A stretch of 64,000 nt of DNA from an uncultured Arthrobacter sp. (GCF_902805515.1 NZ_CADCTE010000001.1:62001-126000), one strand, 5' to 3'; shown: positions 9,351 to 18,108, counted from the first letter of the stretch. Notes: generated by a model from the sequence alone, not told the origin. Numbers and translations are program-made.

Positions 9351-10106
9351 TCAGGGGTCAAGCAGCCCCCGCAGCCACAGGTCCCGGTTCTTGGCCACGT
9401 AGGCGGCCGCCCGGCGCCAGTGGTCTCCATGGCCGGCACGGTACATCGACCCCCACGGTTCCCGCCCGGTGAGGTGCGAGCGGTGCAGCAGGGCGTGCAT
9501 GGCAGCGGCCCGCTCCGCCATGACGCGGGGGAGCTCGCCGCGGAGCTCCTCCCCGGCGCCGTATCCGTCGATGAAGGCGCGCAGCCGTGCCGCGGCCCGG
9601 GCGGGTTCCTGGTGGTAATCCGAGAGGGTGAAGGCCTGTGCCGCGTAGGCGAGATCCCACAGCCGGGTGCTGGGCCCAGCGCCGTCCCAGTCGATGAAGA
9701 CCCAGCGCTCGCCGATGATGAGGTTCCAGGGAGCCAGGTCGTTGTGGCACACCAGATCGGCGGCGGCGGGCGGAATGAGGACATCCCATCGGCTGGCCTG
9801 GCTGCTGTCGAACTCCCGGCTCGCGTCGTGGATCCGGCGGACCATCCGGCCGACTCGGGCCAGTTCCTCAAATGTCAGGGGAGGGAGCTCCAGGGCGGGA
9901 GTGCCGGGGATGAATTCGATGACCTGCCGCCCGGAGTCGTCCCGCCCGAAGGCCTGCGGTACATCGACGCCTGCCGTTCGCACCGCGTCCAGAAAGGCGT
10001 GCACGGCGGGGGTTGCGGCGGTCCAGGGTTTTCGGACGGTCGCTCCAATCCGCACGACGTCCGGGGTAGCGTTGCCCCCGGTGAGCGGATGTTCCTCGGT
10101 GTCCAT
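9351..10106 (-). CDS. Phosphotransferase of the aminoglycoside/choline kinase fold
   Basis: This 251-residue enzyme of the APH family has the catalytic loop CHNDLAPWNL (His, Asp and Asn in place) and the metal-binding segment FIDWDGAGP, both intact. Such proteins phosphorylate hydroxyls of aminoglycosides, macrolides, homoserine, choline or unknown metabolites; the sequence alone does not settle the substrate. The ATG at 10106 sits six bases after TAGTCT with no Shine-Dalgarno, so it is probably leaderless. The neighbours give no clear pathway. Confidence 0.85.
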   Translation of the reverse strand: MDTEEHPLTGGNATPDVVRIGATVRKPWTAATPAVHAFLDAVRTAGVDVPQAFGRDDSGRQVIEFIPGTPALELPPLTFEELARVGRMVRRIHDASREFDSSQASRWDVLIPPAAADLVCHNDLAPWNLIIGERWVFIDWDGAGPSTRLWDLAYAAQAFTLSDYHQEPARAAARLRAFIDGYGAGEELRGELPRVMAERAAAMHALLHRSHLTGREPWGSMYRAGHGDHWRRAAAYVAKNRDLWLRGLLDP

Positions 10107-10170
10107 CTCGTCAGACTAGTCGGCGGCGGCCGCCCGTGCTGCTGCGCCCGGGTCCAGCGCCGCGCGTGGC

Positions 10171-10725
10171 TCAATTCGTCGTGCGGTCCGGAGATCCTGA
10201 TCCCGCAACGACCTCTTCGATCCTGTCGAGAGTGATCGTCCGGCCCGCCACTTCGACCCGCCCATCAGCGGCTTGAAGGGGGAGGACCACCACCTCGGGC
10301 CCAAGGCTGTTGAACTTGTCCCACCTGCTCGGTGCGAAGCGGGCGGCACCGGCGGAAGGCTGCAGGTCAATCCTGGTCGGGTTCCCTCGGTGGATGGTCG
10401 TTGTCCCAAGAACCGGCTGGAAGGTCAGGGCACCCGCTGTCGGCGTCACTAGGCCATAGTTCCACTTTCGAAAACGCTCACCTTTGGGGGCCTCCGGGAG
10501 CCGGATAGAACACGCGAACTGCCCTCGTTCCACGACCCTCCGCAGGGACCGGCGCTGCCAGCGGACCACGAATGCCATAACGATCGCGAGAGTGACGGTG
10601 AAGAAGGCCGCCGACAGCGCCGCATGGGCCGGCGTCTCCCCGGACGCCACCTTTAACAGGAAGTAGAAGACACCGCCGGCTAGGAAAATCAGGGCGTAAT
10701 GCAACCGACGGCGGTTTTTGGTCAT
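10171..10725 (-). CDS. Hypothetical membrane protein, two helices
   Basis: This protein of about 184 residues has two N-terminal hydrophobic segments (LIFLAGGVFYFLLKV and FTVTLAIVMAFVV) followed by a cytoplasmic domain of about 110 residues beginning near RWQRRSLRRVVERG. I do not recognise the C-terminal domain. The ATG at 10725 is preferred over one at 10752 because it directly precedes MTKNRRRLHY and the first helix, and because TACAGT lies five bases upstream as a likely -10 of a leaderless transcript. Confidence 0.7.
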   Translation of the reverse strand: MTKNRRRLHYALIFLAGGVFYFLLKVASGETPAHAALSAAFFTVTLAIVMAFVVRWQRRSLRRVVERGQFACSIRLPEAPKGERFRKWNYGLVTPTAGALTFQPVLGTTTIHRGNPTRIDLQPSAGAARFAPSRWDKFNSLGPEVVVLPLQAADGRVEVAGRTITLDRIEEVVAGSGSPDRTTN

Positions 10726-11031
10726 GCCTGACTGTAAGGGGCAGGTCGGCATGCCGACAGCATCCCGGTTCGTGACGGCCGGACATGTGCGCCTTCCGCC
10801 TCTTGTATCAAATCATTCTCCGGACCCGGTTTGCTGCTGGCTGTAAATGAGTCCATACTCGTTTCACGCACAATGTGACCCTCCCCACACCGGGGAGCGG
10901 CCGGGGTCCCGGGACCGACATGGGCGGGCGGCTTTCGAAGCCGCCTCCGCGATGGAAAGCCCTCGGAATGCCCGCTGTGCCAGCCATTTCCGCCTCGGCC
11001 GACCCACGTCCGGCCAGCACAAAGGAGACCC
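10726..11031 (+). promoter_or_regulatory. Promoter and structured leader of the amino-acid transporter operon
   Basis: This gene-free stretch holds a plausible promoter, TTGCTG at 10831-10836 and CATACT at 10854-10859 with 17 bases between them. It is followed by an untranslated leader of about 165 bases. The leader contains CTCCCC/GGGGAG at 881-897 (offset 10000), the palindrome GGTCCCGGGACC at 10905-10916 and GGCGGCTT/AAGCCGCC at 10927-10945. AAGGAGA lies just before the ATG at 11032. Consecutive hairpins in a long leader suggest RNA-level control, but no known riboswitch class is recognised. Confidence 0.5.
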
Positions 11032-11853
11032 ATGCAGTTGCACGGAAGGTCCAAATTTGCCGCCCTCGCCGCGATGTGCGCGTTGGCGCTCACCGCCTGC
11101 GGAAGCCCGTCCGCCGCCGCCCCGGATGCATCGGCCGGCAAGGCCGACGGCGTCTCCCTCGTCTCGCCGGGCAAGCTGACGGTCTGCACCCACCTTCCGT
11201 TTGCCCCGTTCCAGGTCAACGATGATTCGGGCAAGACCGTCGGGTTCGACATCGATCTGGTCAACCTCGTGGCCAAGCGGCTCGGTGCCCAGACGGCCAT
11301 CATCGACACCCCCTTTGAGGGGATCAAGTCCGGCGAGGACATGGCCACCGGCAAGTGCGATATCGCCGCCGCCGGCATGACGATCACGGACGCCCGGAAG
11401 GAAGCGATCCTCTTCTCCGAGCCGTACTTCGATGCGACCCAGGCCCTGCTGGTGCCGGACGGCGCGGACGTCACATCCCTCGAGGGGTTGGAGGGCAAGA
11501 AGCTGGGCGCCCAGTCGGCCACCACCGGCCTCGACTACGCGCAGGCGCACCCCGAGTGCGGGTGCGAAATCATCGAGTTCCAGGACCTCGCCTCACTGAC
11601 GCAGGCACTGATGACCGGTCAGGTGGATGCAGCCATCAACGACCTGCCCGTCTGGACCGAGGCGCTGAAGGCCAACCCCGGCAAGGCAAGCATCAGCACC
11701 CAGTTCGACACCGGGGAGCAGTACGGCCTCGGTATGAAGCTGGGCAACACGGCGCTCAAGAAGGTCGTGGACGAGGTGCTTGCGGAGGCCAAGAGCGACG
11801 GCAGCTACGACGAGATCTACAAGGAATGGATCGGGGACGTGCCGAAGAGCTGA
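11032..11853 (+). CDS. Amino-acid ABC transporter substrate-binding lipoprotein
   Basis: This 273-residue extracytoplasmic binding protein of the polar amino-acid family (SBP family 3) has an N-terminal signal ending in the lipobox LTAC, so it should be lipid-anchored at Cys23. Mature features include LTVCTHLPFAPFQ, VGFDIDLVNLVAKRLG, the family motif TITDARKEAILFSEPYF and GLGMKLGN. It delivers an amino acid to the permease and ATPase encoded next. Proximity to lysA makes a basic amino acid attractive, but this is inference. AAGGAGA with optimal spacing precedes the ATG. Confidence 0.93.
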   Translation: MQLHGRSKFAALAAMCALALTACGSPSAAAPDASAGKADGVSLVSPGKLTVCTHLPFAPFQVNDDSGKTVGFDIDLVNLVAKRLGAQTAIIDTPFEGIKSGEDMATGKCDIAAAGMTITDARKEAILFSEPYFDATQALLVPDGADVTSLEGLEGKKLGAQSATTGLDYAQAHPECGCEIIEFQDLASLTQALMTGQVDAAINDLPVWTEALKANPGKASISTQFDTGEQYGLGMKLGNTALKKVVDEVLAEAKSDGSYDEIYKEWIGDVPKS

Positions 11854-11859
11854 TCGGCT

Positions 11860-11888
11860 GCCCGCGGCGGCCGCCGGCCGCCGCGGGC
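11860..11888 (+). terminator. Intercistronic hairpin between binding protein and permease
   Basis: GCCCGCGGCGGC at 11860-11871 pairs perfectly with GCCGCCGCGGGC at 11877-11888 around a five-base loop. It has no U-tract. Such hairpins between a binding-protein gene and the membrane-component genes are known to stabilise the upstream mRNA or to attenuate transcription, keeping binding protein in excess. Confidence 0.6.
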
Positions 11889-11924
11889 CGGAACCGGACC
11901 ACGTGCAGCACCAGTGAGGAAACC

Positions 11925-12761
11925 ATGAGCACACAGACCACCCATCCCGCCACGGAGGCCGCAGCGCCACGGCTGACACGCCGGCAGAGAGCCCGACTCT
12001 CCCTCGGCGTCCAATACGCTCTCGGGATCGCCGTCATCGGCCTCCTGGCGTTCATGACGGACTGGGCAACCTTCAGCGCGGCCTTCCTGAGGTTCGACAT
12101 CCTCGAACGGATGCTCCCGCGGGTGATCCTCATCGGCCTGGTGAACACCATCATCTACGCTGCCCTGGCCTTCATTTTCGCGTTCGTGGTCGGGCTGCTG
12201 CTGGCCGTGATGAGGCTGAGTTCGGTTGCGGCCTACCGGTGGTTCGCCGGCGCGTACGTCGAGTTCTTCCGCGGGGTACCTGCCCTCGTCGTCCTCTTCA
12301 TGGTCGCCTACGGCATCCCCAACGCCTTCCCTGGGTTCCAGTTCCCCGGCGACAAATACGGCATGGTAATGGTCGGCCTCGGCATCACCGCTGCCGCCTA
12401 CATGGCGGAGACCTTTCGGGCCGGGATCCAGGCGGTCCCGAAGGGGCAGCTTGAGGCGGCCCGCACCCTCGGCATGAGCCACACCCGGACGATGGCGACG
12501 ATCGTCATCCCGCAGGCCTTCCGGGTCGTGATCCCGCCGCTCACCAACGAGATGATCCTCCTGGTCAAGGACTCGTCCCTCGTCTATGTCCTTGGGGTCA
12601 CCGCCGCCCAGTACGAACTGACGAAGTTCGCCCAGGACTTCCTGAACCGCTCCGTGAACGCCACCCCGCTGATCGTCGCCGCCCTGTGCTACCTGGCGAT
12701 CACCCTTCCCCTGTCCGGCCTCGTGCGAAGGCTCGAAGCCCGCTACGCGAAAGCACGCTGA
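11925..12761 (+). CDS. Amino-acid ABC transporter permease (HisM/GlnP type)
   Basis: This integral membrane permease of about 278 residues belongs to the polar amino-acid family. It has an N-terminal cytoplasmic segment, then helices including [15 protein letters not shown] and [20 protein letters not shown], the segment [18 protein letters not shown], and the EAA coupling loop [20 protein letters not shown] that contacts the ATPase. The ATG at 11925 is preceded by GTGAGGAAACC with usable spacing. The frame is open upstream but that part overlaps the binding-protein gene. A single permease type suggests a homodimeric channel. Confidence 0.92.
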   Translation: MSTQTTHPATEAAAPRLTRRQRARLSLGVQYALGIAVIGLLAFMTDWATFSAAFLRFDILERMLPRVILIGLVNTIIYAALAFIFAFVVGLLLAVMRLSSVAAYRWFAGAYVEFFRGVPALVVLFMVAYGIPNAFPGFQFPGDKYGMVMVGLGITAAAYMAETFRAGIQAVPKGQLEAARTLGMSHTRTMATIVIPQAFRVVIPPLTNEMILLVKDSSLVYVLGVTAAQYELTKFAQDFLNRSVNATPLIVAALCYLAITLPLSGLVRRLEARYAKAR

Positions 12762-12763
12762 CC

Positions 12764-13579
12764 ATGCCTACCCAACCGATCCCGGCACCAGGCTCGCACG
12801 CCATCTCGATCCGCAATCTCAAGAAGAGCTTTGGCTCCAATGAAGTACTCAAGGACATCTCCCTCGAGATCGAACCCGGGGAAGTCGTCTGCATCATCGG
12901 TCCCTCGGGCTCGGGGAAATCGACCCTGCTGCGCTGCGTCAACCTCCTGGAGGTCCCGACCTCCGGAACCGTCCTCGTCGGGCCGGACGAGGTGACCCAC
13001 CCCGATGCGGACCTCGACCGTATCCGCCGGCGCATCGGCATGGTGTTCCAGTCCTTCAACCTCTTCCCCCACCTGACCGTCCTCGAAAACCTCACCGTCG
13101 CCCAGATCAAGGTCTTGAAGCGGCGCAAGGAGGACGCGATCGCGACCGCGCGCCTCAACCTGCACCGCGTCGGCATGTCCCACAAGGAAGACGCCTACCC
13201 CGGACAGCTTTCCGGCGGCCAGCAGCAGCGCGTGGCGATTGCGCGGTCGCTGTCGATGGAGCCGCAGCTCATGCTGTTCGACGAACCGACGTCGGCGCTT
13301 GACCCCGAGCTCGTCGGCGAGGTCCTGGCCGTGATGAAGTCGCTCGCCAACGAAGGCATGACCATGGTCATCGTCACCCACGAGATGGCCTTCGCCCGTG
13401 AGGTCGCGGACCGGGTGGTCTTCATGGACGGTGGCTACATCGTCGAGCAGGGACTCGCCCTGGAAGTCATCGGCAACCCTCAGGAGGAGCGCACCCAGTC
13501 CTTCCTGCACCGGGTCCTCAACCCGATGGTCATCGACGCCGCCGAGGTCATTGAAGCGGAAGAGCTTTCGACGGCCTGA
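12764..13579 (+). CDS. Amino-acid ABC transporter ATP-binding protein
   Basis: This ATPase of about 271 residues belongs to the GlnQ/HisP family. Walker A is GPSGSGKST, the Q-loop [14 protein letters not shown], the signature [15 protein letters not shown], Walker [13 protein letters not shown] and the switch VTHEM. It powers uptake by the preceding permease and binding protein. The ATG follows the permease stop codon by two bases, implying translational coupling. An acidic C-terminal extension ([15 protein letters not shown]) goes slightly beyond the usual end of the family. Confidence 0.94.
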   Translation: MPTQPIPAPGSHAISIRNLKKSFGSNEVLKDISLEIEPGEVVCIIGPSGSGKSTLLRCVNLLEVPTSGTVLVGPDEVTHPDADLDRIRRRIGMVFQSFNLFPHLTVLENLTVAQIKVLKRRKEDAIATARLNLHRVGMSHKEDAYPGQLSGGQQQRVAIARSLSMEPQLMLFDEPTSALDPELVGEVLAVMKSLANEGMTMVIVTHEMAFAREVADRVVFMDGGYIVEQGLALEVIGNPQEERTQSFLHRVLNPMVIDAAEVIEAEELSTA

Positions 13580-13664
13580 CCCCTCGCCGGTGCCTGGCGA
13601 AGCGCGCAGGTACGGAAGGGGGAGCCGTGCAATCACTGGACAGCGGAACGAGGCACACACAGAT

Positions 13665-15107
13665 ATGACGATCGAACTGACAATGGCGCCGGCCGCGTCG
13701 CCCCTGGCGCCCCGGTGGCTCGAGGCTCCCTCCGACCTGAATGCCCTGCCCTCCAAACTCTGGGCAAGCACCGTGAGCCGGTCGGCGTCAGGGGAGCTGA
13801 CCATCGGCGGCGTCGGTGTGTCGCAGCTGGCCGGGGAGTTTGGGACCCCCGCTTACGTGGTGTCCGAAGACGACTTCCGGCAGCGGGCGCGCGCGTTCCG
13901 CACGGCCTTTCATGAGGCCTTCGCGCCGCTGTGCGGCGGGGCCGACGTCTACTACGCCGGCAAGTCGTTCCTCTGTGTCGAGGTGGCGAAGTGGGTGGCC
14001 GAGGAAGGGCTGCGGCTGGACACCTGCTCGGGCGGTGAGCTGGCACTCGCGGCCCGGGCGGGCATCGAGGGTGCGAATCTCGGCCTGCACGGCAACAACA
14101 AGTCCGATGCCGAACTGGTCCGAGCCCTGGAGATGGGGGTCGGCAGGATCATCGTCGACAGCCTCCAGGAACTGGCGCGCGTCGGAGAGCTCGCGCGGGA
14201 GCGCGGCACCACCGCACCCGTGCTGCTGCGGCTCACTCCCGGCGTCCACGCCGAGACGCACGAGTTTATTGCAACGGCGCACGAGGACCAGAAGTTCGGT
14301 CTTTCGATGGCCTCCGTCGACGGGCGACCGTCCGCCGCCGAGGCCGCGGTGGCGGCCGCTTTGCAGGATGCGGGCGTCCGGCTCCTGGGGATCCATTGCC
14401 ACATCGGCTCGCAGATCTTTTCGTCCGAAGGGTTCGCCCTCGCCGCCGAGCGCCTCCTGGAGTTCATCGCCGGGATGCGCACGAAGCACGGGCGCGTGCT
14501 GGAGGAACTTGACCTGGGCGGCGGGTACGGCATCGCGTACACCATGGCCGATCACCCGCAGGACCCGAAGGACGTCGCCTCGGCCATGGCCCGCGTGGTC
14601 GGCGATACCTGCGGCCGCCTGGGCATCGAGGTTCCGCGGATCTCCATCGAACCCGGCCGCGCCATCGTCGGCAGTTCGACCTTCACCCTGTACGAGGTGG
14701 GGACGCTCAAGACCAATGCCGTCGAGCACGAGGGCGGCCTGTTCCCCCGGCGTTACGTTTCCGTCGACGGCGGCATGAGCGACAACCCGCGGCCCCTGCT
14801 GTACGGAGCGGATTACTCCGCGGCCCTGGCCTCCCGCAGGTCGGGCGCCGACCCGTCGCTGTCGCGGGTGGTCGGTCGGCACTGTGAGAGCGGGGACATT
14901 GTCGTCCGCGATGTCTACCTGCCCTCCGACCTGCGCCCCGGGGATCTTCTCGCCGTGCCCGGGACGGGGGCCTACTGCTGGGTCCTCTCAAGCAACTACA
15001 ACTACACGCCCCGACCTCCGGTGGTGGCGGTCGCCGAGGGCCGGGCGCGCCTGATCGTCCGGGGCGAGACGGAGGACGACCTGTTCCGCCGCGATGTCTG
15101 GTCCTGA
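13665..15107 (+). CDS. lysA: Diaminopimelate decarboxylase
   Basis: This 480-residue PLP-dependent enzyme converts meso-diaminopimelate to L-lysine. Fold-III decarboxylase features are present: the PLP lysine in DVYYAGKSFLC, the HCHIGSQ segment, the glycine loop ELDLGGGYGIAY, EPGRAIVG and the active-site cysteine in HCESGDIVVRD. The N-terminus (LAPRWLEAPSDLNALPSKLW) and the C-terminal GAYCWVLSSNYN match the actinobacterial form. The ATG at 13665 has only a weak GAGG upstream. It follows the amino-acid transporter genes by 85 bases and is followed by an RpiR-type regulator; the common argS-lysA-hom-thrC order is absent here. A second lysA copy may exist elsewhere. Confidence 0.9.
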   Translation: MTIELTMAPAASPLAPRWLEAPSDLNALPSKLWASTVSRSASGELTIGGVGVSQLAGEFGTPAYVVSEDDFRQRARAFRTAFHEAFAPLCGGADVYYAGKSFLCVEVAKWVAEEGLRLDTCSGGELALAARAGIEGANLGLHGNNKSDAELVRALEMGVGRIIVDSLQELARVGELARERGTTAPVLLRLTPGVHAETHEFIATAHEDQKFGLSMASVDGRPSAAEAAVAAALQDAGVRLLGIHCHIGSQIFSSEGFALAAERLLEFIAGMRTKHGRVLEELDLGGGYGIAYTMADHPQDPKDVASAMARVVGDTCGRLGIEVPRISIEPGRAIVGSSTFTLYEVGTLKTNAVEHEGGLFPRRYVSVDGGMSDNPRPLLYGADYSAALASRRSGADPSLSRVVGRHCESGDIVVRDVYLPSDLRPGDLLAVPGTGAYCWVLSSNYNYTPRPPVVAVAEGRARLIVRGETEDDLFRRDVWS

Positions 15108-15240
15108 GGATCCGGCATTTGCCCGACGCGGGAATCTTTCCACAGGAATCGGCTTGGAGGCAGGGATCGGAAAGTAGCATGACTTCCAGTTCCGGGCGGC
15201 CGGGGCGGTGAGGTAACGGATGCATTGACGGAGGTAGGGC

Positions 15241-16161
15241 ATGTCCGAGCAGGAAGCTCCAGCGGGTCTTCCCGTGTTTGAAAGCATTCGACGCCAGCTG
15301 TCCGAGATGTCTGCCGCCGAGCGCAAGGTGGCGCGCACCCTGCTCGGCGGGCCGGCGGCGACGGGGCTCGCGTCCTCGACCAAGCTGGCGCGCCTTGCGC
15401 AGGTCAGCGGACCCACCGTGATCCGGTTCGTGAACCACCTCGGCTACGCCACCTATGCGGACTTCCAGGACGCGGTGAAGGGCGAGGTGGTCGCCCGGGT
15501 GACGACGCCGGTCGAGCTGTACCCTGAGGCGCCAAGTGCCGGGGGCGGTGCGCTCGATGACTTCTCCGCCACCCTCGGCTCGGCGATCTCGGACACCCTG
15601 AACCGCCTCTCGCCGGAGGATCTCGCGGCGGCGGGGGAGCTCCTTGCCGATCCACGCCGGAAGGTGCTCGTCTTCGGCGGATGGTTCAGTTCGTCCCTGG
15701 CCCGGCACCTCGCCGCCATGCTCCAGGAGTTGCGGCCCGGCGTGGAATTTATCGATGAAGCGCGCACGCAGCGGGTGGCGGCCCTGTGCGATGCCGACAA
15801 ACGTACGATCGCCGTCGCCTTTGACTTCCGGCGCTATGAGGCCGAAACCGAGAAGCTCGGCCGGGCGCTCGTCGACCAGGGTGCGAAACTCGTCCTCTTC
15901 ACCGACCCGTGGCTGTCCCCGCTGGCCGATGTGGCAAGTGCGGTGCTGCCCGCTTCGGTGGGAACACCACGGCCGTTTGAGTCCTACGTGTCGAGCATGG
16001 CCGTGGTGGAGGCGCTCACCGCGCGGGTTGTCGACCTGACCTCGGCGGCCTCCCGGGCCCGGTTCGAACGCTACGGATCGTTCGTCGACACCCTGGTTCC
16101 ACATTGGGAGTACCGGCGGGGGATCGACACCGCGGAACCCGGCTCCGGGGCTCCTAGCTAG
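15241..16161 (+). CDS. MurR/RpiR family transcriptional regulator
   Basis: This 306-residue regulator has an N-terminal helix-turn-helix (SSTKLARLAQVSGPTVIRFVNHLGY) and a C-terminal SIS sugar-phosphate-like domain (KVLVFGGWFSSSLARHLAAML, then KLVLFTDPWLSPLAD). RpiR proteins usually respond to phosphosugars or related metabolites, yet the neighbours are lysA and amino-acid uptake genes. It may control that operon in response to an amino acid or cell-wall intermediate. GGAGGTAG precedes the ATG. The gene converges with the MarR gene and overlaps its end by eight bases. Confidence 0.9.
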   Translation: MSEQEAPAGLPVFESIRRQLSEMSAAERKVARTLLGGPAATGLASSTKLARLAQVSGPTVIRFVNHLGYATYADFQDAVKGEVVARVTTPVELYPEAPSAGGGALDDFSATLGSAISDTLNRLSPEDLAAAGELLADPRRKVLVFGGWFSSSLARHLAAMLQELRPGVEFIDEARTQRVAALCDADKRTIAVAFDFRRYEAETEKLGRALVDQGAKLVLFTDPWLSPLADVASAVLPASVGTPRPFESYVSSMAVVEALTARVVDLTSAASRARFERYGSFVDTLVPHWEYRRGIDTAEPGSGAPS

Positions 16162-16645
16162 CGTCGGGGTGATACATCGGGGCCAGTTTCCCGAGCGGGT
16201 CGATCCGGCGTAGCAGGGCATCGCTGATCGCAGCCAGCTGGGAGAGCTGCTCCGGCGTCAGCGCGTCGATGACATGGTGGCGCACCGTGTTCACGTGGCC
16301 GGGGGCTGTGGCGACAACCTTGCGCCGCCCCTCGGGGGTCAGTCTGGCATTGGTGGCCCGCGCATCCTCCGGACAGGGGAACCGCTCGATCAGCCCGCGG
16401 GACTCGAGCCGCCGGACGACATGGGAGAGCCGTGGCAGCGTTGCGTTCGTCTGGGCCGCGAGCGAGGTCATGCGCAGGGTGTCTTCCGGAGCTTCCGAAA
16501 GCATGGCTAGCACGTAGTAGTCGAAGTGGGTGAGGTCCGCGTCCCGGCGCAGCTGGGAGTCAAGTACTCCGGGCAGCAGTTCGACGACTGCGACAAACCG
16601 TTTCCAGGCGGCGAGTTCCTCTTCTGTCAGCCATTGGGTATCCAC
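16154..16645 (-). CDS. MarR family transcriptional regulator
   Basis: This winged-helix regulator of about 163 residues has the recognition region LAAQTNATLPRLSHVVRRLES, the wing ERFPCPEDARATNARLTPEG and flanking dimerisation helices. The GTG at 16645 (VDTQWLTEEELAAW) is preferred to a GTG at 16693, because the extra residues are not MarR-like. It lies downstream of, and on the same strand as, the NADP-binding reductase gene, whose promoter carries two matching operator-like repeats (17383-17430). Autoregulation with the reductase and the divergent VOC gene is likely. Confidence 0.9.
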   Translation of the reverse strand: MDTQWLTEEELAAWKRFVAVVELLPGVLDSQLRRDADLTHFDYYVLAMLSEAPEDTLRMTSLAAQTNATLPRLSHVVRRLESRGLIERFPCPEDARATNARLTPEGRRKVVATAPGHVNTVRHHVIDALTPEQLSQLAAISDALLRRIDPLGKLAPMYHPDAS

Positions 16646-16779
16646 GGCTCTATTCTCGCAAGAAAGGGTGGAACCGATGACGCCGCCGCGCACGGCCCGA
16701 GCCTGCGGGTGCAGGCTCCGGGCGGCGGCCTCAACGGCTGCCGCCCCGATTCCTGGGCGCGGTCGCCACGGGCGGACAG

Positions 16780-17355
16780 CTAGGACTGGAGGGCGAAGCC
16801 GCCGGCCCAGGAGATCTTCTCGCCGGCGGCGAGGGTGATCTGCAGGAAGCCGAGCGCCTCCACTTCGCGGGCGCGGCGCAGCGAGCCGGCGTCAACGGCC
16901 TTGAGCCCACCGCCCTTGATGATGTCCGCGAGCTGCGACTTTGCGTCAGCGTCGTCTCCGGCGAGCAGCACAGTGGTGGGCTGACCGGCGATGGTTCCCT
17001 CCGCAAGGGTGGCGGCGAAGGTGGTGCTGAAACCCTTGATGACGCGCGAGTCGGGGAGCGCGGCCTGGATCTCGGCGGTCGCCGAGGAGTCAGCGGGCAC
17101 TGTCAGGGAGTCGAACGTCGCGAAATCGAGCGGGTTGGTGACGTCCACGACAATCCTGCCGGCGAACTGCCCGCCGCGCTGGGCCAGGACCGCGCTGATC
17201 GCCGGGTAGGGGACGGCGAGGACAACGATGTCTCCGGTGACGGGCTTGTCCGTATCACTGCTGCCGAGAAGTTCGACCGTGTTGCCGCTCTTTTTGACGA
17301 TGCCGGCGATTGCCGGACCCATATTGCCCTTACCGAGGATGCTTACTGTGGTCAT
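16780..17355 (-). CDS. NADP-binding reductase, F420-dependent NADP reductase-like (COG2085)
   Basis: This 191-residue Rossmann protein begins VSILGKGNMGPAIAGIVKKSG and continues with GDIVVLAVPYPA, VVDVTNPLDF, VIKGFSTTFAATLAEG and a C-terminal segment on LGFLQITLAAGE. The arrangement matches COG2085, which includes the F420:NADPH oxidoreductases. In an F420-making organism it could interconvert F420H2 and NADPH, though many relatives act on other substrates. The ATG at 17355 has AAGGAGACC before it; the ATG at 17379 would add eight residues. Two MarR-type operator repeats lie directly upstream. Confidence 0.75.
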   Translation of the reverse strand: MTTVSILGKGNMGPAIAGIVKKSGNTVELLGSSDTDKPVTGDIVVLAVPYPAISAVLAQRGGQFAGRIVVDVTNPLDFATFDSLTVPADSSATAEIQAALPDSRVIKGFSTTFAATLAEGTIAGQPTTVLLAGDDADAKSQLADIIKGGGLKAVDAGSLRRAREVEALGFLQITLAAGEKISWAGGFALQS

Positions 17356-17382
17356 GACGGTCTCCTTAGACTTGTGCATCTT

Positions 17383-17430
17383 TAGTTGATGCTACAAGTA
17401 ATTTAGCAGACGATAGTTGAAGATACAACT
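17383..17430. promoter_or_regulatory. Pair of MarR-type operator repeats
   Basis: Two 17-base elements, TAGTTGATGCTACAAGT at 17383-17399 and TAGTTGAAGATACAACT at 17414-17430, are each imperfect inverted repeats (AGTTG...CAACT in the second) and are direct repeats of each other 31 bases apart, about three helical turns. They sit just upstream of the reductase gene starting at 17355. The adjacent MarR protein is the natural binding candidate. Confidence 0.65.
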
Positions 17431-17493
17431 GATCGCCGATCCCCCTCCCCACTGTGCGGAGCGGAGCCGGGGAATTATCTTCCACTTTCATAA

Positions 17494-17550
17494 GTTGATA
17501 CGTGAACAGGATCAACAAGTCCTAAGTCAGGAGTATTAATACCTTCTGAC
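17494..17550. promoter_or_regulatory. Inverted repeats upstream of the first VOC gene
   Basis: GTTGAT at 17494-17499 and ATCAAC at 17511-17516 form an inverted repeat. Just after it GTATTAATAC (17533-17542) is a perfect palindrome enclosed by GTCAG (17526-17530) and CTGAC (17546-17550). AAGTTGAT resembles the half-site of the MarR-type repeats at 17383-17430. These probably form the operator for the VOC gene starting at 17618. Confidence 0.5.
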
Positions 17551-17617
17551 GGTACTCCGGCCGAGGCAGATCAGCCCCAACGCCCCGCCAATTCACCAAC
17601 CAGCAAGGAACTGAATC

Positions 17618-18064
17618 ATGGATTACAAGCTCGAACTCATCATCCTGCCCGTCGCCGACGTCGCCGCCGCGAAGGCGTTCTACGACAAGCTCGACTGGCG
17701 GCTCGACGTCGACATTCAGGGCGAGGGCGGCTTCCGGGCCGTGCACTACACCCCGACCGGATCCCACGCCTCGATCATCATCAGCAACGGCCTCACCGAC
17801 GCCGCCCCCGGCTCCACCCGCGGCACCTACCTCGTGGTCGACGACATCGAGGCCGCCCGCGCCGACATCGCCTCCCGCGGCATCGAGGTCACCGAGGTCT
17901 TCCACGAGGCCGAGGGTGGCATCCCCAGCGTCCGGACCGAAGGACGCACCCCGGGCCTGGCCCCGGAGCGCGCCAGCTACTTCTCCTTCGCAATCTTCAA
18001 GGACCCCGAGGGCAACGAGTTCATCCTCCAGGAGATCACCACCCGCTTCCCCGGCCGCGTCTAA
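17618..18064 (+). CDS. VOC (glyoxalase/bleomycin-resistance fold) family protein, copy A
   Basis: This 148-residue protein has the vicinal-oxygen-chelate fold: paired beta-alpha-beta-beta-beta units, with KLELIILPVADVAAAKAFY at the start and SYFSFAIFKDPEGNEFILQE near the end. His and Glu candidates for metal binding are visible, but the reaction cannot be assigned; relatives include glyoxalases, dioxygenases and drug-binding resistance proteins. It has a near-identical paralogue at 19879-20325 (about 92% by my residue-by-residue reading). AAGGA precedes the ATG. Inverted repeats upstream and nearby MarR operators suggest it is induced by a small molecule. Confidence 0.88.
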   Translation: MDYKLELIILPVADVAAAKAFYDKLDWRLDVDIQGEGGFRAVHYTPTGSHASIIISNGLTDAAPGSTRGTYLVVDDIEAARADIASRGIEVTEVFHEAEGGIPSVRTEGRTPGLAPERASYFSFAIFKDPEGNEFILQEITTRFPGRV

Positions 18065-18072
18065 CTGGCCTT

Positions 18073-18108
18073 GCCAGGGCCGGAACCCGCGCGGGTTCCG
18101 GCCCTGGC
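18073..18108. terminator. Perfect 36-base palindromic terminator
   Basis: GCCAGGGCCGGAACCCGC at 18073-18090 is followed immediately by its exact reverse complement to 18108. It lies nine bases after the VOC stop codon and should form a very stable hairpin ending that transcript. Confidence 0.75.
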
